64,000 nucleotides of DNA from Paracoccus aerius (GCF_014656455.1 NZ_BNCL01000002.1:310001-374000), one strand, 5' to 3'. Shown: positions 46,313-54,967, numbered from the stretch's first letter. The notes: generated by a model from the letters alone, not told the origin. Translations and numbers: made by a program.

Positions 46313-47209
46313 ATGAACCGTAAAGTTACCAAGGCCATCTTCCCCGTAGCTGGTCTGGGCACGCGTTTTCTTCCGGCGACGAAAAGCATTCCGAAGGAAA
46401 TCATGACCCTGGTCGATCGGCCGCTGATCCAGTACGCCATCGACGAGGCGCGGGCCGCCGGTATCACCGAGTTCATCTTCGTGACGTCCCGCGGCAAGGG
46501 CGCGCTCGAGGATTACTTCGACCATGCCCATGAACTGGAAAGCAGCCTCAAGAAATCCGGCAAGAACGACCTGCTGGAAGTGCTGCGCGGCACCAATATG
46601 GAATCGGGCGCCATTGCCTATATCCGCCAGCACAAGGCGCTTGGCCTGGGCCACGCGGTCTGGTGCGCGCGCCGCCTGCTGGCCGAGGACGAGCCCTTCG
46701 CCGTCGTGCTTACCGATGACGTCATCATGGGCGAGCCGCCCTGCCTGCAGCAGATGATCGAGGCCTATGGCGAGACCGGCGGCAGCATGGTCGCCACGAT
46801 GGAAGTCGCACCCGAGAAGGCGCAGGCCTATGGCGTGCTGGACGTGGCCGAGGACATGGGCGCCATCGTCAAGGCACGCGGCATGGTCGAAAAGCCTCCG
46901 CTGGGCACTGCGCCGTCGAACCTGGCGGTGATCGGGCGCTATATCCTGGCCCCCACGGTGATGGCGAACCTCAACAAGCTGAAGGCCGGGTCGGGCGGAG
47001 AGATCCAGCTGACCGACGCCATCGCAGACGAGATCGAGGCAGGGCGCGACGTGTTCGGCCTGCGCTTCCGTGGCCAGCGCTTCGACTGCGGATCGAAGGC
47101 GGGCTTCCTTCAGGCGACGGTGGCCTTTGGCCTTGATCGCGACGAGTTGAAGGACGAGTTCGCCGAATACCTGCACGACGTCATGTCCCTGCGCCGGGCG
47201 GCCGAATAA
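46313..47209 (+). CDS. galU: UTP-glucose-1-phosphate uridylyltransferase GalU
   Basis: This 298-residue enzyme makes UDP-glucose. The nucleotide loop PVAGLGTRFLPATKSIPKEI is at 11-30, followed by FVTSRGKGALEDYFD, GLGHAVWCARRLL, VLTDDVIMG and FDCGSKAGFLQATV. The ATG at 46313 gives the typical MNRKVTKAIFPVAGLG start. The frame is open far upstream, but that part overlaps kdsB. galE follows after 3 bases, so UDP-Glc production and epimerisation are co-expressed. Confidence 0.95.
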   Translation: MNRKVTKAIFPVAGLGTRFLPATKSIPKEIMTLVDRPLIQYAIDEARAAGITEFIFVTSRGKGALEDYFDHAHELESSLKKSGKNDLLEVLRGTNMESGAIAYIRQHKALGLGHAVWCARRLLAEDEPFAVVLTDDVIMGEPPCLQQMIEAYGETGGSMVATMEVAPEKAQAYGVLDVAEDMGAIVKARGMVEKPPLGTAPSNLAVIGRYILAPTVMANLNKLKAGSGGEIQLTDAIADEIEAGRDVFGLRFRGQRFDCGSKAGFLQATVAFGLDRDELKDEFAEYLHDVMSLRRAAE

Positions 47210-47212
47210 TCC

Positions 47213-48199
47213 ATGTCGAAAACAGTTCTGGTGACGGGGGGTGCGGGCTATATCGGCTCGCACGCCTGCAAGGCCTTGGCGGCGGCGGGATACGTGCCGG
47301 TGACGCTGGACAATCTGTCCACCGGCTGGCGCGATGCGGTGAAGTTCGGCCCCTTCGTGCAGGCCGACCTGCTGGACCGGACGGCGCTTGATGCGGCCTT
47401 TGCCCAGCATCGCCCCGCGGCCGTCCTGCATTTCGCGGCGCTAAGCCAGGTGGGCGAGGCAATGGCCGAACCCGGCAAATACTGGCGCAACAATGTCAGT
47501 GGATCGCTGAACCTGATCGAGGCCGCGATCAACGCAGGGTGCCTGGATTTCGTGTTCAGTTCCACCTGCGCGACCTATGGCGACCGCGACGGAGAGGTTC
47601 TGGACGAGGATACGCCCCAAGCACCCCTGAACGCCTATGGCGCCTCCAAGCGCGCGATCGAGGATATGCTGGCCGATTTCGGCGCATCCCACGGCCTTCG
47701 CTCGGTGATCTTCCGCTATTTCAACGTGGCGGGCGCCGATCCGGATGGCGAGGTGGGCGAACATCACCGCCCCGAAACGCATCTGATCCCGCTGATCCTG
47801 GATGCGGTTGACGGCAAGCGCGCTGCGCTGACGGTGCATGGGACCGATTATCCCACGCCCGACGGCACCTGCATCCGCGATTATGTTCATGTCATGGATC
47901 TGGTGGATGCCCATGTGAAGGGCCTGGAATGGCTGCGCGCGGGTCGCGGCAGCCGGGTCTTCTGCCTGGGCACGGGATCGGGCTTTTCCGTCCGCGAGGT
48001 CGTGGACGCCACCCGCCATGTCACAAACCGGCCCGTGCCGATGGTCGATGGCCCGCGCCGGGGCGGCGATGCGGTCAAGCTGGTCTGCGGCAGCACGCGG
48101 GCCAAGGCCGAACTGGGGTGGGAACCGGGGCGCTCGACCATGAAGCAGATGATCGGCGACGCCTGGCGGTGGCACCAGAACGGCACCTATCAGGCGTGA
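47213..48199 (+). CDS. galE: UDP-glucose 4-epimerase GalE
   Basis: This 328-residue short-chain dehydrogenase-type epimerase has the NAD motif GGAGYIG at 9-15 and the catalytic set Ser117 (FSSTCATYG), Tyr142 and Lys146 (YGASKRAIED). RYFNVAGADPDGEVGE and YPTPDGTCIRDYVHVMDL are GalE-specific blocks. It supplies UDP-galactose for the transferases that follow. The next gene begins at a GTG overlapping its stop. Confidence 0.95.
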   Translation: MSKTVLVTGGAGYIGSHACKALAAAGYVPVTLDNLSTGWRDAVKFGPFVQADLLDRTALDAAFAQHRPAAVLHFAALSQVGEAMAEPGKYWRNNVSGSLNLIEAAINAGCLDFVFSSTCATYGDRDGEVLDEDTPQAPLNAYGASKRAIEDMLADFGASHGLRSVIFRYFNVAGADPDGEVGEHHRPETHLIPLILDAVDGKRAALTVHGTDYPTPDGTCIRDYVHVMDLVDAHVKGLEWLRAGRGSRVFCLGTGSGFSVREVVDATRHVTNRPVPMVDGPRRGGDAVKLVCGSTRAKAELGWEPGRSTMKQMIGDAWRWHQNGTYQA

Positions 48200-49221
48200 C
48201 GGTCGGGCCGCGTCTGCGCGGGGCCTGGTCGGCCTATCGCCAACGCCGGAAACGGCGAAAGCTGTTGTGGCGCTGCCTTCGGGCGGCGCGCGACCTGACC
48301 CCGGTCGTGGATCGCACTCCCGCGATCCGGACAGACGAAATCCTGTGCTTTGCGACCCTGCGCAACGAGATGCTGCGCCTGCCCGAATTCCTGGCGCATT
48401 ACCGCAAGCTGGGTGTCGGCGCCTTCCTGATCGTGGACAATGCCAGCACCGACGGTTCGGACGCCTTTCTGCGCGGGCAGCGGGACGTTTCGCTGTGGCG
48501 GGCGGCCGGAAGCTATCGCGCCTCGCGGTTCGGGATGGACTGGCTGGGCGCGTTGCAGTTCCGCCACGGGCATGGCCACTGGTGCCTGACGGTCGATGTG
48601 GACGAGTTGCTGGTCTATCCCGACTGGGACCGCCGCCCGCTGCCTGACCTTGCGGCGCAACTGGATGCTGCCGGCAGGCCCGCCATGGGCGCGATGATGC
48701 TGGATCTGTATCCGCGTGGCCCGCTGGGGCAGGCGGATGCCGGCCCCGACGCGCCGCTGACAGACCGGCTGCCCTGGTTCGACCCCTTGCCCTATCGCTG
48801 CCGGATGGTGCCGCCCAAGCGCAACCGCATCCTGCAGGGCGGCGTGCGGGAACGAGTATTCTTTCCCAAAGATCCCGACCGGGGGCCGACGCTGAACAAG
48901 CTGCCCCTGGTCCGGTGGAACCGGCGGTATGTTTATGTCAACTCGACCCACTCGGCCCTGCCGCCCCGGCTGAACGACCAATATGACGGGCCCGGCGATC
49001 CGCGCCTGTCGGGGGTTCTGCTGCATGGCAAGTTCCTGCCCGACAGCGTCCTTCGCGCGGCCGAGGAACTGGACCGCCGCCAGCACTTCATCGACCCCGA
49101 CCAGTACCGGCCTTATCATGACGCCATCGCCAGGGGACCGATCCTTTGGCATCCTGGTGCCGTCCGCTATGCAGGATGGCGGCAATTGGTCGATCTGGGC
49201 CTGATGGGAACCCGCACCTAA
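48196..49221 (+). CDS. Glycosyltransferase family 2-like protein (Glyco_tranf_2_4 type), copy A
   Basis: This protein of about 341 residues has the GT-A core of the Glyco_tranf_2_4 family: EILCFATLRNEMLRLPEFL, FLIVDNASTDGSDAFL, then the nucleotide-sugar/metal motif CLTVDVDELLVYP (D-x-D). Later blocks include LNKLPLVRWNRRYVYVNSTH and AEELDRRQHFI. It has no signal peptide and a basic N-terminus. No ATG is available. The GTG at 48196 overlaps the galE stop (GTGA) and gives an N-terminus parallel to copy B. Donor and acceptor are unknown; UDP-Glc or UDP-Gal are plausible from context. Confidence 0.8.
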   Translation: MTVGPRLRGAWSAYRQRRKRRKLLWRCLRAARDLTPVVDRTPAIRTDEILCFATLRNEMLRLPEFLAHYRKLGVGAFLIVDNASTDGSDAFLRGQRDVSLWRAAGSYRASRFGMDWLGALQFRHGHGHWCLTVDVDELLVYPDWDRRPLPDLAAQLDAAGRPAMGAMMLDLYPRGPLGQADAGPDAPLTDRLPWFDPLPYRCRMVPPKRNRILQGGVRERVFFPKDPDRGPTLNKLPLVRWNRRYVYVNSTHSALPPRLNDQYDGPGDPRLSGVLLHGKFLPDSVLRAAEELDRRQHFIDPDQYRPYHDAIARGPILWHPGAVRYAGWRQLVDLGLMGTRT

Positions 49222-49258
49222 TTGTCATCCATAGGTTGACGAAGAATTAACCTTTTTG

Positions 49259-49285
49259 CCAAATACGTGTAGGCAACGTATTTGG
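49259..49285. repeat. 9-base perfect inverted repeat in the AT-rich gap between the two glycosyltransferases
   Basis: CCAAATACG (49259-49267) and CGTATTTGG (49277-49285) flank a 9-base spacer. The 110-base gap 49222-49331 is clearly more AT-rich than its surroundings and contains TTGACG at 49236 and a T5 run at 49253. The repeat lies 46 bases before the second glycosyltransferase start and may be an operator for an internal promoter, or a leader hairpin. Confidence 0.5.
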
Positions 49286-49331
49286 ACATCATGACAGACT
49301 GGCCACGGGATCTTGATCGGCAGGCACGGCA

Positions 49332-50360
49332 ATGCAAGGCCTGACCGCGCGTCCGCTGGTCAACCGCCTGCGCCGCCGCGCCGAACGGCAACGCCTGATC
49401 GCCCGGGGGATCCGGCGCCGCAATGCCCTGCGCCCCGTTGCCATCCGCACAGCCCAGATTGCCCGCGAAGATATCCTCTGCCTTGCCACGCTGCGCGATG
49501 AACGCGCGAGGCTGCCCTATTTCCTGGACTATTACCGCAACCTTGGCGTGCGCCATTTCCTGATGGTGGACAATGCCAGCCGGGACGGCAGCAGCGATTA
49601 CCTGCGCGTGCAGCCCGATGTGTCGCTGTGGTGGACCGACCACAGCTACAAGGGCGCGCGCTTCGGCATGGACTGGATCAACTGGCTGCTGCTGCGCCAC
49701 GGCAGGGGGCATTGGTGCCTGACCGTCGACCCCGACGAGTTCCTGGTGTACCCGCATATGGAACACCGGCCGCTGTCCGCGCTGACAAGCTGGCTGGATG
49801 CGACGGGGCGTCGGTCCTTTCCGGCGATGCTGCTGGACATGTATCCCAAGGGTCCGATCGAGGATGCGATCTGCGCCGAGGGCCAAAATCCCTTCGATGT
49901 CGCGCGCTTCTTCGACCCTGCCAACTACTCGATCCAGAAGAACCCCTATTTCGGCAACCTGTGGATCCAGGGCGGGCCGCGGACGCGTGCCTTCTTCACC
50001 CATGACCCGCTGTCAGGCCCCGCGCTGAACAAGATCCCGCTGGTCAAGTGGAGCGCGCGCTATGCCTATGTCAGTTCCACCCACATGCTTTTGCCGCGCG
50101 GGTTGAACCTGGTCTATGACGAGGACGGCGGCGAGCAGGTCTCGGGCTGCCTGCTGCACGCCAAGTTCCTGTCCAGCTTCACCACCAAGTCGGCCGAGGA
50201 ACTGGACCGCCGCCAGCATTACGGCAACAGCCAGGAATACCGCGCCTATCACGCGGGACTGCACCAAGGCGTGCAGCTGTGGTGCAGCGAATCGCGCGAG
50301 TTCCGCGACTGGCGGCAGTTGGAGGACTTGGGCCTGATCTCGCGGGGGAACTGGGCATGA
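49332..50360 (+). CDS. Glycosyltransferase family 2-like protein (Glyco_tranf_2_4 type), copy B
   Basis: This 342-residue protein is a clear paralogue of the preceding transferase. Shared blocks include EDILCLATLRDERARLPYFL, FLMVDNASRDGSSDYL, GARFGMDWINWLL, CLTVDPDEFLVYP (D-x-D), LNKIPLVKWSARYAYVSSTH and AEELDRRQHY, and both have about 340 residues. The N-terminus is strongly basic. It is preceded by an AT-rich gap with an inverted repeat, so it may start its own transcription unit. Its stop overlaps the GT14 gene start by 4 bases. Confidence 0.82.
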   Translation: MQGLTARPLVNRLRRRAERQRLIARGIRRRNALRPVAIRTAQIAREDILCLATLRDERARLPYFLDYYRNLGVRHFLMVDNASRDGSSDYLRVQPDVSLWWTDHSYKGARFGMDWINWLLLRHGRGHWCLTVDPDEFLVYPHMEHRPLSALTSWLDATGRRSFPAMLLDMYPKGPIEDAICAEGQNPFDVARFFDPANYSIQKNPYFGNLWIQGGPRTRAFFTHDPLSGPALNKIPLVKWSARYAYVSSTHMLLPRGLNLVYDEDGGEQVSGCLLHAKFLSSFTTKSAEELDRRQHYGNSQEYRAYHAGLHQGVQLWCSESREFRDWRQLEDLGLISRGNWA

Positions 50361-52051
50361 AGGCAGGCGTGCAGGTCCGGCTGGGGGTGGTGCTGCTGTG
50401 CCACGACGACCTGGGACTGGCGGCGCGGCTGGCGCGCGTCTGGGCCGATGGCGGCGCAAGGGTGGCGATCCATGTCGACGCCAAGGTGCCTGCCCGCAAG
50501 GACGCCAGCCTGCGCAGGGCCCTGGCGGATTGCGACGGCGTGATCTTCACCAGGCGCCACCGCTGTTCCTGGGGCCGCTTCAGCCTGGTGCGCGCGACGC
50601 AGGACGCCGCAGAGGACCTGCTGGACCGCTTTTCCGACACGACCCATGTCTATCTGGCCTCGGGCGCCTGCCTGCCCTTGCGGCCCGTCGCCGAACTGAC
50701 GGCCTATCTGGCCGCCGATCCCGACCGCGACCATATCGAAAGCGTAAGCAGCCACGATGTCGGCTGGACCGTCGGCGGCCTGAACGAGGAACGCTTCACG
50801 CTGTTCTTTCCCTTTGACTGGAAGCGCCGCCGCTGGCTGTTCGACCGCTTCGTCGATTGGCAGCGCCGCCGCAGGATCTGCCGCCGGATGCCGGCAGGGC
50901 TGTCGCCGCATCTGGGATCGCAGTGGTGGTGCCTGACCGCGCGGACCCTGCGCGCGATCCTGGACGATCCCCGGCGGGCCGAGTTCGACCGCTTCTTCCG
51001 CTTCACCTGGATTCCGGACGAAAGCTATTTCCAGACCCTCGTGCGCCGGCATTCCTCGAACGTGGAAAGCTGGTCGCTGACCATGGCCAAGTTCGACCAT
51101 ACGGGCCGGCCTTATTCGCTGTACGACGACCATGTGGACATGCTGGCCGAATCGCGCTGCTTCGTGGCCCGCAAGGTCTGGCCCGGCGCGGCGCGGCTGT
51201 TGTCGCATTTCCCGCTGCCCGACCAGGGCCAGCCGCAGGTCGATCCGCCGCAGCCGGCAAGGGTGTCGCGCATCATCAACCAGACCGTGCGCCGCCGCGT
51301 CCTGGGGCGGCCGGGCCTCTACATGCAAAGCCGATTTCCGCGCAAGGACGCGGAGAACGGCAAGACCTCGGCCCCCTATGCGGTGATCCAGGGGCTGGCG
51401 GACCTTTTCCCGGGATTCGAGCCCTGGCTGCAGAAACACCTGTCCTGCCAGGTCCACGGCCACCTTCTGGGACCGGAAGGGGTGGAATTCGCGGGCCGCG
51501 CCCGCACCGGGCCGGGGGCGATTTCGGCCGATCCGCTGATCCGCGACCGCGATCCGCAGGGCTTCCTGACCTCGTTGATCCGCATCACCGACCGGACGCA
51601 GGTGCTCCAGTTCAGCCCGCGCGACAACCAGGCGCTGAACTGGTTCATGGCGACCGATCCGAACGCGCACATGCTGGTCGTCACCGGCGCCTGGAAGCTG
51701 CCGCTTCTGCATTCGGACATGCCCTTCGACGACGTGCGACGGGTCTTTGCGCAATTGCAGCGGACTGAACTGGAACAGCTTGAGGTGCTGAATTCGCTGT
51801 GGGTCCGGGCGCGGCTGCATCACCACGACCTGGGGGATTTCCTGCTGAACCCCAAGCCGATCCTTCAGGATTTCCTGCTGCAGATCGACCCGCATTCGGT
51901 TCCGATCACCACCTTGCCCGCGATGCGCGACCTGACGGGGCTTGACCAGATGCTGCGGCGGCTGCGCAATGCCGGCCTGCGTCCCCGCCTGATGGGCGAG
52001 GATCTGCCGCCGATCGAGTTGCTCAGCCCCGAAAGGGCTGCCGCCGAATGA
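50357..52051 (+). CDS. GT14 (core-2/I-branching) type glycosyltransferase with C-terminal DUF5927-like region
   Basis: This 564-residue protein has an N-terminal Branch/GT14 domain (about 1-280). Motifs are GVVLLCHDDLGLAARLARVW, VAIHVDAKVP, HVYLASGACLPLRPV, HLGSQWWCLTARTLRAIL and WIPDESYFQTLVRRHS, all typical of beta-1,6-GlcNAc-transferase and xylosyltransferase relatives. The C-terminal part (about 300-564) has no motif I can assign and resembles the DUF5927 region found after such domains. No signal peptide or membrane anchor is evident. It overlaps the flanking transferase and sulfotransferase genes by 4 bases each, so all three are translated together. Confidence 0.78.
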   Translation: MKAGVQVRLGVVLLCHDDLGLAARLARVWADGGARVAIHVDAKVPARKDASLRRALADCDGVIFTRRHRCSWGRFSLVRATQDAAEDLLDRFSDTTHVYLASGACLPLRPVAELTAYLAADPDRDHIESVSSHDVGWTVGGLNEERFTLFFPFDWKRRRWLFDRFVDWQRRRRICRRMPAGLSPHLGSQWWCLTARTLRAILDDPRRAEFDRFFRFTWIPDESYFQTLVRRHSSNVESWSLTMAKFDHTGRPYSLYDDHVDMLAESRCFVARKVWPGAARLLSHFPLPDQGQPQVDPPQPARVSRIINQTVRRRVLGRPGLYMQSRFPRKDAENGKTSAPYAVIQGLADLFPGFEPWLQKHLSCQVHGHLLGPEGVEFAGRARTGPGAISADPLIRDRDPQGFLTSLIRITDRTQVLQFSPRDNQALNWFMATDPNAHMLVVTGAWKLPLLHSDMPFDDVRRVFAQLQRTELEQLEVLNSLWVRARLHHHDLGDFLLNPKPILQDFLLQIDPHSVPITTLPAMRDLTGLDQMLRRLRNAGLRPRLMGEDLPPIELLSPERAAAE

Positions 52052-53442
52052 GCCAGGGCTTCCGCAGCTTCGTGATCTTCGCCGAGATGCGCACGGGGTC
52101 AAACCTTCTCGAGGCGACGCTGAATGCCGTCCGGGGCGTCACCTGCTTCGGCGAGGCGTTCAATCCCTACATGATTGGCTGGCCCGACAAGGACGAGATG
52201 CTGGGCATCAGCCGCGCCGAACGCGAGGCCGATCCCTTGGACCTGCTGGCCAAGCTGACCGATCGGCCGGGCCATCTGCCGGGGTTTCGTTATTTCCACG
52301 ACCACGATCCGCGTGTGCTGGAGCCGATCATCCAGGACCGACGCTGCGCCAAGATCATCCTGACGCGCAATCCGCTGGACAGCTATGTCTCGACCCGGTT
52401 GGCCTGGGAAACGAACCAGTGGAAGCTGAACGCATCCGAGACACCGATCCCCGCCCGCATCACCTATGACGGCCAGGAGTTCCGCCGGATGCTGTCCGCC
52501 GCCGAGGGGTTCCGCCGCCACCTGACCGCCCGCTTGCAGGCGACGGGGCAGGCGGCATTCCACCTGGACTATGACGACCTGCGCGACCCCGAGGTGATGA
52601 CCGGCCTGTTGCACTTCCTGGGCCGGACCGATCTGGACCGAGTGGAGCCGGCGCGCGACCAGGTGCCCCAGAACCCGCAGGAACTGGCCCGGAAGGTCGC
52701 CAATTTCGACGCGATGCAGGCGGACCTGCACGACATGGACCCCTTCGACCTGCACCGCCTGCCGGTCTTCGAACCCCGGCGCGGTCCCGCCGTGCCCAGC
52801 TTCGTCGCCACGGAGGCGGGGCGGGGCCTGCTGTTCATGCCGGTCAAGGGCGGGCCAGAACAGCGGATCCGCGACTGGCTGTCCCGGCTAGGCCGGATCC
52901 AGGGCGGCTTCACCCAGTCCACCCTGCGCCAATGGAAACGCGCCCGCCCCGGCCACCGCAGCTTTTCCGTGCTGCGCCATCCCCTGCTGCGTGCCTGGGA
53001 GGCCTTCGACCACCTGCTGGTCCAGGGCAATACCGAACAGCGCGACCTGCTGCGCCGCCTGCACCGCGTGGCCCTGCCGCCCCAGGACGGGCTGGCCGAG
53101 CTTTCGAGTGACGCGCGGGTGGCGGTCTTCGCCGATTTCCTGGCCTTCCTGCGCCGCAACCTGAACGGCCAGACCAGCCTGCCCACGCATCCCGTCTGGG
53201 CCAGCCAGACCGAGGTGCTGTCGGGCTTCGCGCGGCTTGCCGTGCCGGACATGCTGGTCCGAGAGGATCGTCTGCCCGAGGATCTGGCCCATCTTGCGCG
53301 GGCAGCGGGGATCGCGAATCTGGTGCTGGACGGGATGACTGCCCCGATTCCCGACGTGCTGCGGGATCGCAAGCTGGCCGAGGCCGCGCAGGCGGCATAC
53401 CTGCGCGACTATGTGACCTTCGGCTTCGACCTGATGCCCTAG
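52048..53442 (+). CDS. Sulfotransferase with a second sulfotransferase-like half
   Basis: This is a 464-residue protein. The N-terminal half shows the PAPS-binding signatures: a 5'-phosphosulfate loop RTGSNLLE at 15-22 and a 3'-phosphate motif LTRNPLDSYVS at 105-115, as in NodH/Stf0-type carbohydrate sulfotransferases. The C-terminal half has LLFMPVKGG at 261-269 and SFSVLRHPLLRAWEAF at 305-320. This resembles the paired motifs of Sulfotransfer_2 enzymes but lacks the usual K-T-G-S/T loop, so it may be inactive or serve acceptor binding. It is coupled to the GT14 gene by a 4-base overlap. Its stop shares CTAG with convergent cpsG. Confidence 0.8.
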   Translation: MSQGFRSFVIFAEMRTGSNLLEATLNAVRGVTCFGEAFNPYMIGWPDKDEMLGISRAEREADPLDLLAKLTDRPGHLPGFRYFHDHDPRVLEPIIQDRRCAKIILTRNPLDSYVSTRLAWETNQWKLNASETPIPARITYDGQEFRRMLSAAEGFRRHLTARLQATGQAAFHLDYDDLRDPEVMTGLLHFLGRTDLDRVEPARDQVPQNPQELARKVANFDAMQADLHDMDPFDLHRLPVFEPRRGPAVPSFVATEAGRGLLFMPVKGGPEQRIRDWLSRLGRIQGGFTQSTLRQWKRARPGHRSFSVLRHPLLRAWEAFDHLLVQGNTEQRDLLRRLHRVALPPQDGLAELSSDARVAVFADFLAFLRRNLNGQTSLPTHPVWASQTEVLSGFARLAVPDMLVREDRLPEDLAHLARAAGIANLVLDGMTAPIPDVLRDRKLAEAAQAAYLRDYVTFGFDLMP

Positions 53443-54827
53443 GCTTGCAGCAGGGCGGCCAGTTCCGCCTGTTTTTCGCGCACCAGGGCCGCGTCGCCGT
53501 CGGATTCCAGGTTCAGCCGCACCACGGGCTCGGTGTTCGACTTGCGCAGGTTGAAGCGCCAGTTCCCGAAATCCAGCGACACCCCGTCCAGGTCGTCGCG
53601 GCCTTGCGCCTGGGGTTCGTATTTCTCGATCAGCCTGGCAATTGCCGCATCGGGGTCTTCGATGTGATAGTTCGTCTCGCCCGAGGACGGATAAAGTCGC
53701 ATCCGCTCTTCCAGCAGTTCGGCCAGCGTCTGGCCCTTCCTGGACAGCAGCTCGATCATCAGCAGCCAGGGGATCATGCCGCTGTCGCAGTAATAGAAGT
53801 CGCGGAAGTAATGGTGGGCCGACATCTCGCCGCCATAGATGGCGCCCACGTCGCGCATCTTGCGCTTGATGAAGGCGTGGCCGGTCTTGCTGACGACAGG
53901 CTCTCCTCCGGCTTCCTGGATCATGGCGCGGGTGTTCATGATCACGCGGGGGTCGTGGACGACCTTCTCGCCCGGGGATTTTTCCAGGAAGGCCGCGCCC
54001 AGCAGGCCCACGATGTATTCGCCTGGGATGAAGCGGCCGTTTTCGTCGAAGAAGAAGCAACGGTCGAAATCGCCGTCCCAGGCCACGCCCAGATCGGCCT
54101 TTTCCGCCTTCATCCTTTCGACGGTAGGGGGCTGATTCTCGTCCAGAAGCGGGTTGGGGATGCCGTTCGGAAAGCTGCTGTCCACGTTGTGGTGCATCCG
54201 CACGAAGGTCAGCGGCGCGCCGCGCTTTTCCAGTTCCGCCGCGATGGCGTCAAAGGTCGGGCCTGCTGTGCCGTTGCCGGCATTGACCAGGATCTTCATG
54301 GGCTTCAGGACCGACACGTCCACGAAATCCGCCATGGCACGCGCGTAATCCGCGCGGGCACCGCTGAAATCGGTGACGCTGCCCTTGGTCGCGGGCGCAA
54401 AGCTGCCGCCAGTCGCCAGTTCCACGATGGGCGGCAGTTCCGTCGCCGGATCCAGCGGGGCGGACCCGCGCCCAACGATCTTCATGCCGTTGTAGTTGAT
54501 CGGGTTGTGGGATGCCGTCACCTCGATCCCGCCGTCGGTGTCGTGGAAGCCGGTGTGGAAATACACCTCTTCGGTTCCCGCCAGGCCCAGGTCCAGCACA
54601 TCTGCGCCCCCGTCCGTCAGCCCCTCGATCAGCGCGGCCGCCAGTTCGGGCGAGGATTCGCGGCTGTCGCGGCCAACGACCACGCGCTTGGCGCCGCGCG
54701 CCTGCGCAAAGGCGCGGCCAATGCGATAGGCGACATCCGCGTCCAGGTTCTTGCCCAATTCGCCGCGAACGTCATAGGCTTTGAAACAGGTGATGTCGCG
54801 ATGGCCAAGATTGCCTTTGTCGCTCAT
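53439..54827 (-). CDS. Phosphomannomutase / phosphoglucomutase (CpsG/ManB type)
   Basis: This 462-residue alpha-D-phosphohexomutase interconverts hexose 6- and 1-phosphates. The sequence has CFKAYDVRGELG, the phosphoserine loop TASHNPINYNGMK (Ser106), the metal loop WDGDFDRCFFFDE, the sugar loop GGEMSAHHYF and the phosphate site near FNLRKSNTEP. It resembles E. coli CpsG/ManB most. Mannose-1-P or glucose-1-P from this enzyme would feed GalU or GDP-mannose synthesis. The second ATG (54827) is chosen because AAGGA sits 8 bases before it; the one at 54833 is too close. Confidence 0.9.
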   Translation of the reverse strand: MSDKGNLGHRDITCFKAYDVRGELGKNLDADVAYRIGRAFAQARGAKRVVVGRDSRESSPELAAALIEGLTDGGADVLDLGLAGTEEVYFHTGFHDTDGGIEVTASHNPINYNGMKIVGRGSAPLDPATELPPIVELATGGSFAPATKGSVTDFSGARADYARAMADFVDVSVLKPMKILVNAGNGTAGPTFDAIAAELEKRGAPLTFVRMHHNVDSSFPNGIPNPLLDENQPPTVERMKAEKADLGVAWDGDFDRCFFFDENGRFIPGEYIVGLLGAAFLEKSPGEKVVHDPRVIMNTRAMIQEAGGEPVVSKTGHAFIKRKMRDVGAIYGGEMSAHHYFRDFYYCDSGMIPWLLMIELLSRKGQTLAELLEERMRLYPSSGETNYHIEDPDAAIARLIEKYEPQAQGRDDLDGVSLDFGNWRFNLRKSNTEPVVRLNLESDGDAALVREKQAELAALLQA

Positions 54828-54874
54828 GGGCATGATCCTTGCTGAACAGTCGAATTGACCAAGCGCTAACAGGA

Positions 54875-54894
54875 CGCCTTGGAATTACAAGGCG
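54875..54894. repeat. Inverted repeat in the divergent promoter region of cpsG and the NTF2-like gene
   Basis: CGCCTTG and CAAGGCG form a perfect 7-base inverted repeat around GAATTA. It sits near the centre of the 140-base gap between the two divergent genes, a position suited to an operator. No regulator is identified. Confidence 0.4.
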
Positions 54895-54967
54895 GATCTG
54901 GTCCCTCTGGTCTAGGTGACTGCAAACGCGAAGGGCGCTAAAACCGTTCCCGATGAAGGAGATGCCC

